Part shown: in pieces, positions 31,296 to 39,211 of the stretch
How the letters are laid out: each line of letters starts with the position of its first letter
How positions within the stretch are numbered: the stretch's first letter is position 1
Assembly (NCBI GenBank): GCA_017744315.1
Contig: JAGIBN010000015.1
Coordinates: 1-50,285 of the forward strand
DNA: 50,285 nucleotides
Origin: Porphyrobacter sp.
Lineage (GTDB): Bacteria > Pseudomonadota > Alphaproteobacteria > Sphingomonadales > Sphingomonadaceae
Direction of reading: 5' to 3'
Translations under genes and position numbers: made by a program
The notes under the pieces: generated by a model
Seen by the model: the letters and a program-made list of their open reading frames with translations, nothing else
Database searches by the model: none
Told to the model about the DNA's origin: nothing

Positions 31296-32504
31296 ATGAA
31301 GATCACATCGGCAAGGGTTATCGTCACCTGCCCTGGCCGCAACTTCGTGACCCTGAAGATCGGAACCGACGAGGGCGTAACCGGTATCGGCGATGCGACG
31401 CTGAATGGGCGCGAGCTTTCGGTCGCCTCTTACCTCACCGATCACGTGATCCCGTGCCTGATCGGCATGGACCCGCAGCGGATCGAGGACATCTGGCAGT
31501 ATCTCTATCGCGGGGCCTATTGGCGGCGCGGGCCGGTGACGATGAGCGCGATCGCCGCGGTCGATACCGCGCTGTGGGACATCAAGGGCAAGATGGCCGG
31601 CATGCCGCTCTACCAGCTGCTCGGCGGGCGCAGCCGTGACCGGGTGCTGGTCTACGGTCACGCCAATGGCCGCGACCTCAAAGAGACGGTCGATGCGGTC
31701 GGCAAGTACATCGACATGGGCTACAAAGCGATCCGCGCGCAGAGCGGCATTCCCGGGATCGACAAGGCTTACGGCGTTGGGCGCGGCGACATGCACTACG
31801 AGCCCGCCGATGCCCGCCTGCCGACCAATACGGTGTGGGACACGCCCAAGTACCTCAACTTCACCCCGCGCCTGTTCGAGAAGCTGCGCGACACTTACGG
31901 CTACGAGCGCGAGCTGCTGCACGATGTCCACCACCGCCTGACTCCCAACGAGGCGGCGCAGCTGGGCAAGGCGCTTGAGCCCTTCCGCCTGTTCTGGATG
32001 GAAGATGCGACCCCGGCCGAGAACCAGGAGGCCTTCCGCCACATCCGCCGTCACACCACCACGCCGCTGGCAGTGGGGGAGGTGTTCAACACCATCTGGG
32101 ACTGCAAGCAGCTGATCGAAGAGCAGCTGATCGACTACATCCGCTGCACGGTGGTCCACGCGGGCGGCATCACGCATTTGCGCCGCATCGCCGATCTGGC
32201 CGCACTCTATCAGGTGCGCACCGGCAGCCACGGGGCCACCGACAACTCCCCCGTATGCATGGGCGCGGCGCTGCACTTCGACACCTGGGTGCCCAACTTC
32301 GGGATCCAGGAATACATGCGCCACACTGAAGAGACCGATGCGGTCTTCCCGCACGACTATCGCTTCGACGATGGCTTCCTCCATTGCGGCGAAGCTCCCG
32401 GTCACGGGGTCGAGATCGACGAGAAGCTGGCCGCCAAGTACCCCTATGATCCCGCCTGTCTCCCGGTCGCCCGGCTGGAAGACGGCACCTTGTGGAACTG
32501 GTGA
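31296..32504 (+). CDS. manD: D-mannonate dehydratase, enolase superfamily
   Basis: 402 residues, the same length as the characterised Novosphingobium aromaticivorans ManD. The metal ligands Asp210, Glu236 and Glu262 and the catalytic Tyr159 and His212 are all at the positions known from that enzyme. It dehydrates mannonate to 2-keto-3-deoxygluconate. It starts at an ATG after AGAGGAG, just downstream of the LacI-type operator, and kdgK follows after one base. This is the enolase-type ManD, not UxuA. Confidence 0.95.
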   Translation: MKITSARVIVTCPGRNFVTLKIGTDEGVTGIGDATLNGRELSVASYLTDHVIPCLIGMDPQRIEDIWQYLYRGAYWRRGPVTMSAIAAVDTALWDIKGKMAGMPLYQLLGGRSRDRVLVYGHANGRDLKETVDAVGKYIDMGYKAIRAQSGIPGIDKAYGVGRGDMHYEPADARLPTNTVWDTPKYLNFTPRLFEKLRDTYGYERELLHDVHHRLTPNEAAQLGKALEPFRLFWMEDATPAENQEAFRHIRRHTTTPLAVGEVFNTIWDCKQLIEEQLIDYIRCTVVHAGGITHLRRIADLAALYQVRTGSHGATDNSPVCMGAALHFDTWVPNFGIQEYMRHTEETDAVFPHDYRFDDGFLHCGEAPGHGVEIDEKLAAKYPYDPACLPVARLEDGTLWNW

Positions 32505-32505
32505 C

Positions 32506-33462
32506 ATGACCGGGGGGGTGGAAAACGGCTTTCGCATCGTCTGTCTCGGAGAGGCGATGGTCGAGCTCACGCCGCACCAGGGGCGGTGGAACATCTACTA
32601 CGGCGGCGATACGCTCAACGTCGCGCTGCATCTGACGCGGCTGGGATTCGAGGTCAGCTACGTCACCGCGCTGGGCGGCGATCCCTTCGCCGGGTTCATG
32701 CGGGCGGCCTGGGGGCGAGAAGGACTCGATGTCTCGCTCGTCCTCGGCGTGCCCGAACTGACGACCGGCCTCTATTGCATCGACACCGACGAGCAGGGGG
32801 AGCGCAGCTTCCACTACTGGCGCGGCCAAAGCGCCGCCCGCAGCATGTTCAATGCGCCGGGGATCGACCGCGCCGTGGTTGCGGCATCGAGCGCGGACTT
32901 GCTGTTCTTCTCGCTCATCTCGCTCGCGATCCTGCCCGAGGAAGGACGCGAGGCTGTGCTCGGCCTGGCCCGCAAGGTTCGGGAGCGGGGCGGCAAGGTG
33001 GCGTTCGATGGCAACTACCGCCCGCGTCTGTGGGAGAGCCAGGAGGCGGCGAGCGTGTGGCGCAACCGAGCGGCGAGCGTGGCCGATTTCGGACTGCCCT
33101 CGCTCGATGACGAAGTGCGCAATGGCATGCCCGACGATCCGGAAGCTGTCCTTGAGCACTGGCGGGAGTGCGGTTGCGCCGAGCCGGTGCTGAAGCTCGG
33201 ATCGGCTGGCGTGATGCTGCCTAATGGTTCGATCAAACCGCCAGAGCTGCAGCTGCATCCGCTCGACACGAGTGGGGCGGGGGATGCTTTCGACGCGGGG
33301 TACCTTTCGGCGCGTCTGCATGGGCTGTCTCCTTTCCAGGCGGCCGAGCACGGGCAGCGCCTGGCGGGGTGGACCGTCATGCGACGAGGGGCGATTCCCG
33401 AGCGCGATCACTCGGCGCCTTATGCGGTGATGGCGGCCGAGCTGGCCGGCGAGGGGAGTTAG
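32506..33462 (+). CDS. kdgK: 2-keto-3-deoxygluconate kinase
   Basis: 318 residues of the PfkB family. The N-terminal region has CLGEAMVELTP and GGDTLNVALHLTRLG; the C-terminal PfkB signature DTSGAGDAFDAGYL contains the catalytic Asp260. It phosphorylates KDG to KDPG, which a KDPG aldolase elsewhere would split. The ATG lies one base after the manD stop, so the two are a translationally close pair. Convergent with the degenerate halogenase gene, with repeat R2 between them. Confidence 0.92.
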   Translation: MTGGVENGFRIVCLGEAMVELTPHQGRWNIYYGGDTLNVALHLTRLGFEVSYVTALGGDPFAGFMRAAWGREGLDVSLVLGVPELTTGLYCIDTDEQGERSFHYWRGQSAARSMFNAPGIDRAVVAASSADLLFFSLISLAILPEEGREAVLGLARKVRERGGKVAFDGNYRPRLWESQEAASVWRNRAASVADFGLPSLDDEVRNGMPDDPEAVLEHWRECGCAEPVLKLGSAGVMLPNGSIKPPELQLHPLDTSGAGDAFDAGYLSARLHGLSPFQAAEHGQRLAGWTVMRRGAIPERDHSAPYAVMAAELAGEGS

Positions 33463-33472
33463 GGCGGGCGTT

Positions 33473-33616
33473 AATCCTCCCTGTGAGCGAAGCTCATGGG
33501 GAGGGGGACTGCGCTGCGCAGCAGCGTGGTGGAGGGGCTGGCGTCGTGCCACGAGCCCCTCCGTCAGCCGCCTGCTGCGTCTGCCACCTCCCCATCGCTT
33601 CGCGACAGGGAGGATT
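33473..33616. repeat. Extragenic palindromic repeat R2 (144 bp)
   Basis: Same terminal inverted repeats as R1 (AATCCTCCCTG / CAGGGAGGATT) and the same first segment GTGAGCGAAGCTCATGGGGAGG. It fills the gap between the convergent kdgK and halogenase-like genes; its last base is the first base of the latter's TAA read on the plus strand. Probably serves as a bidirectional transcript end. Confidence 0.82.
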
Positions 33617-35070
33617 TATCCCTGCAACACCTGCCTCATCCACGCCCCGTAAGGCGGTACCGCCGCCAGCGCTGCTTGCGCCTTCGCGGCAAAGGCCGCG
33701 CGGGCGGTGTCGCCCTCAGCTGGATCGGCGGCCCGGGCCAGTACGCTCTCGCCCGCCGAATGTCCGAGCGCGTGGAACAGGGCCGAAGCCTCCTGCGTCA
33801 CCAGGGGCGCTTCCTCGAAGAACGGCAACCGGCCCCTGCGGTGATACTGGTCGAGCTCGAGTTCGAGCTCCGGGGAGCGCGCCAATGAACCGAGGTGCGC
33901 TGCGCCCGGCGCGGCATAGTGAGCGCCCAGCAGATCGCGCACCCTCCCGGCCATCAGCCCGGCACGGCGGTTGAACTCGGCACGCTCACGGGGATCGGGC
34001 ACGCGGCCCGGCAGCAGTTCCAGCAGCAAGGCAAGCTGACGGTGCGCGAGGTCGAGGTTGAGCCAGGCGAGCGGCTCGAAATGCGCCGCCGCATCGCCAA
34101 GCGCGATGACATTGCCGATCCACGGCGCCGTCGCGCATCCGGGATCGAGCGGAACGGCGTTACCCGGTTCGGCGGGAAGCGCGGCGTAGGCCTGGTCCTG
34201 GGTGGTCTGCTCGGTCATCGCCAGCAGTGCCTGGTGACCGTCACGGCCCGCCAGTTCGGACAACCAGCCCACCGATGAGACGGTCACGCGGTCCTCAAGA
34301 TCGAGCCGGGCTTCACCCGGCTGGCCATAGAGCAGGGCCCGGATCGGCAGGGCGCCGCTCCAGTCCTCGCGCTTGGCCTCGTCGAGCTGAGACAGCAGGG
34401 CAGCGCCCGGCCCGGTGCAGTCGATGAACAGGTCGGCGTCGAAAGTGCCGACGCCTTCGATGGCGACTGCAGCGATGCCTCCCTGTCCGTCAGGACGCAT
34501 CGCTCCGACCGCCCCGCGGACGTAGCCGACCCCCATACGCTGGGCTTCGCGCACCAGCATGTCGCGGTAAGCGGACACGTTCCAACGCAGCGCATAGTCG
34601 AGATCGGCAAGCACCCCGCCGGCCTCTCCGGATGGCGGTTGAAACCGCCCCTCGGCTGCGAGCACTTCCGCCAATGATCCCGGCGGAGCCTCGGTCGAGG
34701 CATTGCGAGGGCCGCCGCCCCAGGCGCGGGCGAAGCCGGTCTTGAGCCTGGGATCGATCGTGGCGCCATAGGGCGCGACGCCTTCGTGCCCGGCGCCGCC
34801 CCAGCCGAGATAGCGGACGACCAGGCGATGGCTCGCGCCGGCCTCGCGCACCAGCCGCTCCTCATCGATCCCCAGCCGGTCGTGCAGCCGGTTGGTGAAG
34901 GGCAGCGCAGTGGGCGAACGGTCGGCCATGGCCGCGGGATCGGGCGGCGTGCCGATCACCAGCACCTCTGTCCCCGGCAAGGCCTTGCGCAAGGCGATCG
35001 CGGTCAGAGCGCCAAGCTGCCCGTCACCCGCGACGACTACCTTGCGGGGCAAAGCGCGCGGGCCGCTCAT
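33616..35070 (-). CDS. Degenerate tryptophan-halogenase-like flavoprotein
   Basis: 484 residues, aligned over its length with its upstream neighbour (DLFIDCTGPGAALL, VIALGDAAAHFEPL, EFNRRAGLMAGRVRDLLGAHY). The key motifs are altered: the nucleotide-binding GGGTAGW is AGDGQLG (14-20); the catalytic Lys position reads HRLVV (Arg82); the WxWxIP motif is missing; and the conserved Glu of LEPLEST is replaced (FEPLAWL). It therefore probably cannot halogenate and may be a structural or regulatory partner. The ATGA overlap with the intact halogenase gene suggests coupled synthesis. The frame is open throughout, so it is not a simple pseudogene. Confidence 0.8.
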   Translation of the reverse strand: MSGPRALPRKVVVAGDGQLGALTAIALRKALPGTEVLVIGTPPDPAAMADRSPTALPFTNRLHDRLGIDEERLVREAGASHRLVVRYLGWGGAGHEGVAPYGATIDPRLKTGFARAWGGGPRNASTEAPPGSLAEVLAAEGRFQPPSGEAGGVLADLDYALRWNVSAYRDMLVREAQRMGVGYVRGAVGAMRPDGQGGIAAVAIEGVGTFDADLFIDCTGPGAALLSQLDEAKREDWSGALPIRALLYGQPGEARLDLEDRVTVSSVGWLSELAGRDGHQALLAMTEQTTQDQAYAALPAEPGNAVPLDPGCATAPWIGNVIALGDAAAHFEPLAWLNLDLAHRQLALLLELLPGRVPDPRERAEFNRRAGLMAGRVRDLLGAHYAAPGAAHLGSLARSPELELELDQYHRRGRLPFFEEAPLVTQEASALFHALGHSAGESVLARAADPAEGDTARAAFAAKAQAALAAVPPYGAWMRQVLQG

Positions 35071-36590
35071 AGTGGCTCCGCGAGCCGCTCACGGGCGGCC
35101 ATCAGGTATTCGCGGTGGCCGGGCATGGTGGCCACTTCATTTCGGATCGCATTCTGCAGAGAACCCATCGCGCCGGCGACGCGCGCCGGATCGGGAAGGG
35201 TTACTCGGGGGTCGTAGCGCTTCGGCACCACGCCTTGGCCGAGGTAGACCGCGATCCAGCTGGCTTCGTAGAACAGGCCGTCGTGGTATTTCTCCACCCG
35301 ACCGGTTTCCCGCCACAACTCCATCTTCCCCGCCAGGCTGTCGGGCACGGGCATCGTGCGGACATGGTTCCAGAATTCGGAATCGTCGCGCGTCGTGGCG
35401 TGGAAGTGGAGGATCAGGAAGTCGCGCACGCGATCGTATTCCATGTCCACCAGTCGGTTGAATTCCTCGCGGTCGCGCGCATCGATCCAGCCGTCTGTCG
35501 GGAACAGCTCGATCAGAAAAGTGATCGCCATCTGGGCCAGGTAGATCGAGGTGGATTCGAGCGGTTCGAGGAACCCGCTGGCCAGGCCCACGGCGATGAC
35601 GTTTCGGTTCCACGAATGACGCCTCCGCCCGGCACGGAAACGCAGCACGCGCGGGTCGGCGCGGGGCGTGCCTTCGACGTTGGCGAGCAGAAACTCGCAG
35701 GCCTCGTCCTCCGAGATGAAGGCGCTGGAGAAGACGTAGCCGTTGCCGATGCGGTGCTGCAGCGGGATGCGCCATTGCCACCCGGCGGGGCGGGCGGTGG
35801 CGCGTGTGTAGGGCTCGATCTCGTCGGTCGTGTGGTCGCAGGGCATGGCCGCGGCGCGATCGCACGGAAGCCAGGGGCTCCAGTCCTCCCATTCCTCGCC
35901 CAGCGTCTGGCCGAGCATCAGTGAGCGAAAGCCCGAGCAGTCGATGAACAGGTCGCCCGAGACCGCGCGCCCGTCTTCGAGCACCAGCGTGCTGACGTCG
36001 CCGCTCAAGGGGTCCTGCCGCACCTCGACCACTTTGCCTTCGGTGCGCTTGACCCCGATGCCGAGGCCGAATTCGCGCATGAACGGCCCGAACAGCGTGG
36101 CGTCGAACTGGTAGGCATAGCCATAAGTCGAAGCGAGGCTGGTATCTTGCGCCGGCGGGCGGAACCTGTTGGCGAGCGCGGCTTCGACCGCGAGCGAATA
36201 GGAGCCGAGCGGTCCGGCCATTCCCTGGCGCTGAAGCTCGAGCCAGTAGTGGTGGAAGCCGACGCCGGCCACTTCCTCTCCGAAGCTGCCGAACGGGTGG
36301 ACATAGCTTTCGCCGATCTTGCCGAAGTCACGAAAGTCGATGCCGAGCTTGTAGGTGGCGTGCGTCGCTTTCATGAACGCCGCTTCGTCTATGCCGAGGC
36401 GTTCGACGAAGCTTCGGATATGCGGCAGCGTGGCCTCGCCGACGCCGACGATGCCAATGTCCTCGCTCTCGACCAGTTCGACTTCGACCAGGCCGCCGAG
36501 CAGGCGAGCCAGCGATGCGGCGCTCATCCATCCGGCCGTGCCGCCGCCCAGCACGACTACGCGGACAGGTGGCCGTTGCGGCGTGCTCAT
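35067..36590 (-). CDS. Flavin-dependent tryptophan-halogenase family protein, copy 1
   Basis: 507 residues from the ATG at 36590; the upstream in-frame ATG would run into an intercistronic hairpin. GGGTAGW is at 15-21, the catalytic Lys81 in ATYKLGIDF, WQWRIP at 271-276, and the Glu of LEPLESTSI, so all halogenase motifs are kept. Such enzymes use FADH2, O2 and halide to halogenate an electron-rich aromatic ring. In Caulobacter, Xanthomonas and sphingomonads these genes cluster with TonB receptors, and the natural substrates are unknown. No flavin reductase gene is nearby. It follows the sugar porter gene and is coupled to the degenerate paralogue. Confidence 0.87.
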   Translation of the reverse strand: MSTPQRPPVRVVVLGGGTAGWMSAASLARLLGGLVEVELVESEDIGIVGVGEATLPHIRSFVERLGIDEAAFMKATHATYKLGIDFRDFGKIGESYVHPFGSFGEEVAGVGFHHYWLELQRQGMAGPLGSYSLAVEAALANRFRPPAQDTSLASTYGYAYQFDATLFGPFMREFGLGIGVKRTEGKVVEVRQDPLSGDVSTLVLEDGRAVSGDLFIDCSGFRSLMLGQTLGEEWEDWSPWLPCDRAAAMPCDHTTDEIEPYTRATARPAGWQWRIPLQHRIGNGYVFSSAFISEDEACEFLLANVEGTPRADPRVLRFRAGRRRHSWNRNVIAVGLASGFLEPLESTSIYLAQMAITFLIELFPTDGWIDARDREEFNRLVDMEYDRVRDFLILHFHATTRDDSEFWNHVRTMPVPDSLAGKMELWRETGRVEKYHDGLFYEASWIAVYLGQGVVPKRYDPRVTLPDPARVAGAMGSLQNAIRNEVATMPGHREYLMAARERLAEPL

Positions 36591-36610
36591 GCAGGAAGTT
36601 CCAAATAAGG

Positions 36611-36640
36611 GGCCGGCGGTAGCTTGCGCCACCGCCGGCC
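36611..36640 (-). other. Intercistronic hairpin between sugar porter and halogenase genes
   Basis: GGCCGGCGGT (36611-36620) pairs perfectly over 10 bp with 36631-36640 around a 10-base loop. On the minus strand it is followed by CCTTATTTGG, too poor in T for a strong terminator. It lies 35 bases after the porter stop and may attenuate expression of the two downstream genes or stabilise the porter message. Confidence 0.5.
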
Positions 36641-36675
36641 GGAGTGCGATCCAGCCAAGTTCCCCCCCAGGTGGA

Positions 36676-38100
36676 TCAGCCCTCCATCTCTTCCAGTTCC
36701 TTGCCCTTGGTCTCCTTGATGAAGGAGCGGACCAGGAAAATGCTGATGGCTGCAGCCGCGGTGTAGAGCGCGTAAGTGCCCGCGAGGCCGAGGCCGTCCG
36801 CCATGGCCGGGAAGCTCTGGACCACGAGGTAATTCGCGCCCCACTGAGCGAGACCCGCGACCGCCAGCGCGGAGCCGCGCATCTGGTTGGGGAACATCTC
36901 GCCGAGCATGACCCACATCACCGGGCCCCAGCTGAAGTTGAAGAAGATCACATAGAGGTTGGCGGCGGCCAGCGCGGTCAGTCCGGCCATCTCGCTGAGC
37001 TGCAGGTTGCCCGCGGCGTCCTGCCCGGCGGTGCTGAAGGCCCAGGTCATCGCACCCAGCGTCACTGCCATGCCGACCGAACCGATCAAGAGCAGCGGCT
37101 TGCGGCCGACCTTGTCGATCACCAGCAACGCGGCGAACACGGCAGCGATCGAGACGATGCCCGAGATGATGTTGCGTTCGAGCGCGACTTCCTCCGACAC
37201 GCCCGCCAGCTTCCACAGCGTTTCGCCGTAATAGAAGATGATGTTGATGCCGACGAACTGCTGGAACGTCGCCAGCATGATGCCAGCCCAGACGATCGGA
37301 CGGAAGATCGTGCCCGGCGCCGCCACGTCGCGGAAGCTCGGGCGGTGATCGGCGGAGAAGCTGGCCTGGATATCGCCCACCTTGCGGTTGGCTTCCTCCG
37401 TCCCGAACAGGCTGGTGAGGACCTTGCGGGCCTCTTCCTCGCGCTTGCGGCTGACGAGGTAGCGCGGGCTTTCCGGGATGAAGAACAGCGCCACCAGGAA
37501 CACCACGGCGGGAACGGCCTGGGCGAGGTACATCCAGCGCCAGGCGGCCCTGCCGCCCACTTCGCCAAGCGAGCTGCCTGCCGCCTGGGCGAGGAAATAG
37601 TTGACCACGAAGGCTGCGGTCAGGCCGGTGATGATCATCACCTGCTGCACCGTCGTCAGCCGACCACGGATGTTCGCCGGGGCGACCTCGGAGATGTAGA
37701 GCGGCGACAGCACGCTCGCCGCGCCGACTGCCATGCCGCCGGCGAAACGGGCGGCGACGAACAGCGTGTGGATGTCGGTCAGGCCCTGGATCAGGGCGCC
37801 GACCACGAACAGGCCGGCGGCCATGATCATCACCGTGCGGCGGCCGATCGCGTCGGCCAGACGCCCGGCGAAGAAGGCGCCGACTGCGCAGCCGATCAGC
37901 AGCGAACCGACCGTGAAGCCGAGCCCGGTGGCTGAAAGGTGAAACTCGGCTGTCAGGCCTTGCTGGGTGCCGTTCACGGCGCCGCTGTCGTAACCGAACA
38001 GCAGGCCGCCAATCGTCGCCACCGCAACGATTGCTCCGATCAGCGCCGCGTTGACGCTGTTACGCGCCCCGGTGACGCCGTTGTGCGTGGTCGTGTTCAT
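36676..38100 (-). CDS. MFS sugar porter
   Basis: 474 residues from the second of two adjacent ATG codons, which has better spacing from GGGGAGG. It is a 12-helix MFS protein with the sugar porter marks: GGLLFGYDSGAVNG (helix 1), GRLADAIGRR (loop 2-3), PLYISEVAPANIRGR (helix 4-5), PESPRYLVSRKR before the central loop and the second-half DKVGRKPLL. The substrate is a mono- or disaccharide or uronate released by the nearby glycosidases. A LacI-type palindrome lies 40 bases upstream. It begins an operon with the halogenase pair. Confidence 0.88.
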   Translation of the reverse strand: MNTTTHNGVTGARNSVNAALIGAIVAVATIGGLLFGYDSGAVNGTQQGLTAEFHLSATGLGFTVGSLLIGCAVGAFFAGRLADAIGRRTVMIMAAGLFVVGALIQGLTDIHTLFVAARFAGGMAVGAASVLSPLYISEVAPANIRGRLTTVQQVMIITGLTAAFVVNYFLAQAAGSSLGEVGGRAAWRWMYLAQAVPAVVFLVALFFIPESPRYLVSRKREEEARKVLTSLFGTEEANRKVGDIQASFSADHRPSFRDVAAPGTIFRPIVWAGIMLATFQQFVGINIIFYYGETLWKLAGVSEEVALERNIISGIVSIAAVFAALLVIDKVGRKPLLLIGSVGMAVTLGAMTWAFSTAGQDAAGNLQLSEMAGLTALAAANLYVIFFNFSWGPVMWVMLGEMFPNQMRGSALAVAGLAQWGANYLVVQSFPAMADGLGLAGTYALYTAAAAISIFLVRSFIKETKGKELEEMEG

Positions 38101-38140
38101 CATTCCTCCCCTCGGCCTCCGCTGTTTCGCGGTTTGCCGT

Positions 38141-38152
38141 GTTAGCGCTACC
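38141..38152. promoter_or_regulatory. LacI-type operator before the sugar porter
   Basis: GTTAGCGCTACC matches the palindrome at 31266 in 11 of 12 bases. It overlaps the stop codon of the GH5 gene (38148-38150), so the porter promoter must lie at the 3' end of that gene. Confidence 0.62.
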
Positions 38153-39167
38153 GTATGCTCGCCGATGGACCGTGGCAAGCGGCTTTACGTTCCGCTGCGC
38201 CACGCAATTTCTGCCGCAACAGTTTGCCGGAATCGGTGAGGTCGCTTTCACTCCAGTTGCCAACCGGCGTGCCGGGCTTGAGCGAGGCGCTGCTTTCATC
38301 ACGGTCGCCGATCGACCAGGCCATCCAGCCGATGCAGTTTCGCTCGGCCCAGTCCCACCAGCGCTCGCTCTCGGCATAGTCGAGCGGTCCGTCACCGGTT
38401 GCGTCCACCGTACCGAACTCGGTCACCAGCAGCGCGAGTCCCTTGCCCAGCGCCACGTCGGCCTTGTCGCGCAGGCCCTGCTTATGAGTGCCGGCGTAGT
38501 AGTGCAGCGTGTAGGCGGTGTTGGTGAACGGCAGCGGGTCGGCGGCGGCGAGGTCGACGTCCTGGCTCCAGCTCGGGCTGCCGGCGATGACGAGATTGTC
38601 GGGATCGATCGCCCGGATCGCGCCGATGACCTGCAGGTGATAGGGCTTCACGTCGCGCGACCATTCCACGCCTTCGCGTAGCGGCTCGTTCCAGGTCTCG
38701 TAGATCAGGTTCGGCAAGTGGCCGTACTTGCGCGCGATCGCGGTGAGAAACGTCTCGGCCTCATCGGGAAACGCATGGTGTGCGTGCCAGTCGACGATCA
38801 CGTAGAGCCCGTTCGCCACCGCCGCGTCGATCACCCGGCTGGCCTTGGCGAATTCACGGTCGAAGTGTTGGCGGGCGCCGTCGTTGCCTTCCGCTGCGAT
38901 GGCCGCACGGACCACGTCGACCTTCCAGTCCTTGGCCAACCAGTCGATCGTCTCGCCCGTGTAATACTGCGGCGCCCATTGCGACCAGAACAGGCTCATC
39001 CCGCGCATCACGAACGGCTCGCCATGCTCGTCGACGATCTGGCCGTCCTTCACCGATAGGGCGCCGTGGCTGGCGACCGGGCTTCCCGCGGGTTGGGCGG
39101 CGGCGGGGTAGGCGAGGATCAGGAGCAACAGCGGCGTGAGCCAGTCGAGCGCGCGCTTCCACCGCAT
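38148..39167 (-). CDS. GH5 endoglucanase-like glycoside hydrolase, exported
   Basis: 339 residues from the second of two adjacent ATG codons (39167), after AAGGGGGA. The signal peptide ends at AAAQ (residue 25). The (beta/alpha)8 fold carries the GH5 residues: acid/base Glu161 in ETWNEP and nucleophile Glu250 in VTEFG, with VDWHAHHAF and HYYAGTHKQ for the substrate site. The pattern resembles subfamily GH5_2 (endo-beta-1,4-glucanases). Divergent from the GH31 gene by only 44 bases. It should cut a beta-1,4-glucan backbone, free or substituted, in the periplasm or outside. Confidence 0.87.
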   Translation of the reverse strand: MRWKRALDWLTPLLLLILAYPAAAQPAGSPVASHGALSVKDGQIVDEHGEPFVMRGMSLFWSQWAPQYYTGETIDWLAKDWKVDVVRAAIAAEGNDGARQHFDREFAKASRVIDAAVANGLYVIVDWHAHHAFPDEAETFLTAIARKYGHLPNLIYETWNEPLREGVEWSRDVKPYHLQVIGAIRAIDPDNLVIAGSPSWSQDVDLAAADPLPFTNTAYTLHYYAGTHKQGLRDKADVALGKGLALLVTEFGTVDATGDGPLDYAESERWWDWAERNCIGWMAWSIGDRDESSASLKPGTPVGNWSESDLTDSGKLLRQKLRGAAERKAACHGPSASIR

Positions 39168-39211
39168 CATTTCCCCCTTGTCCGCCGCTTTTCTCAAGGC
39201 ATGATGCCGCA

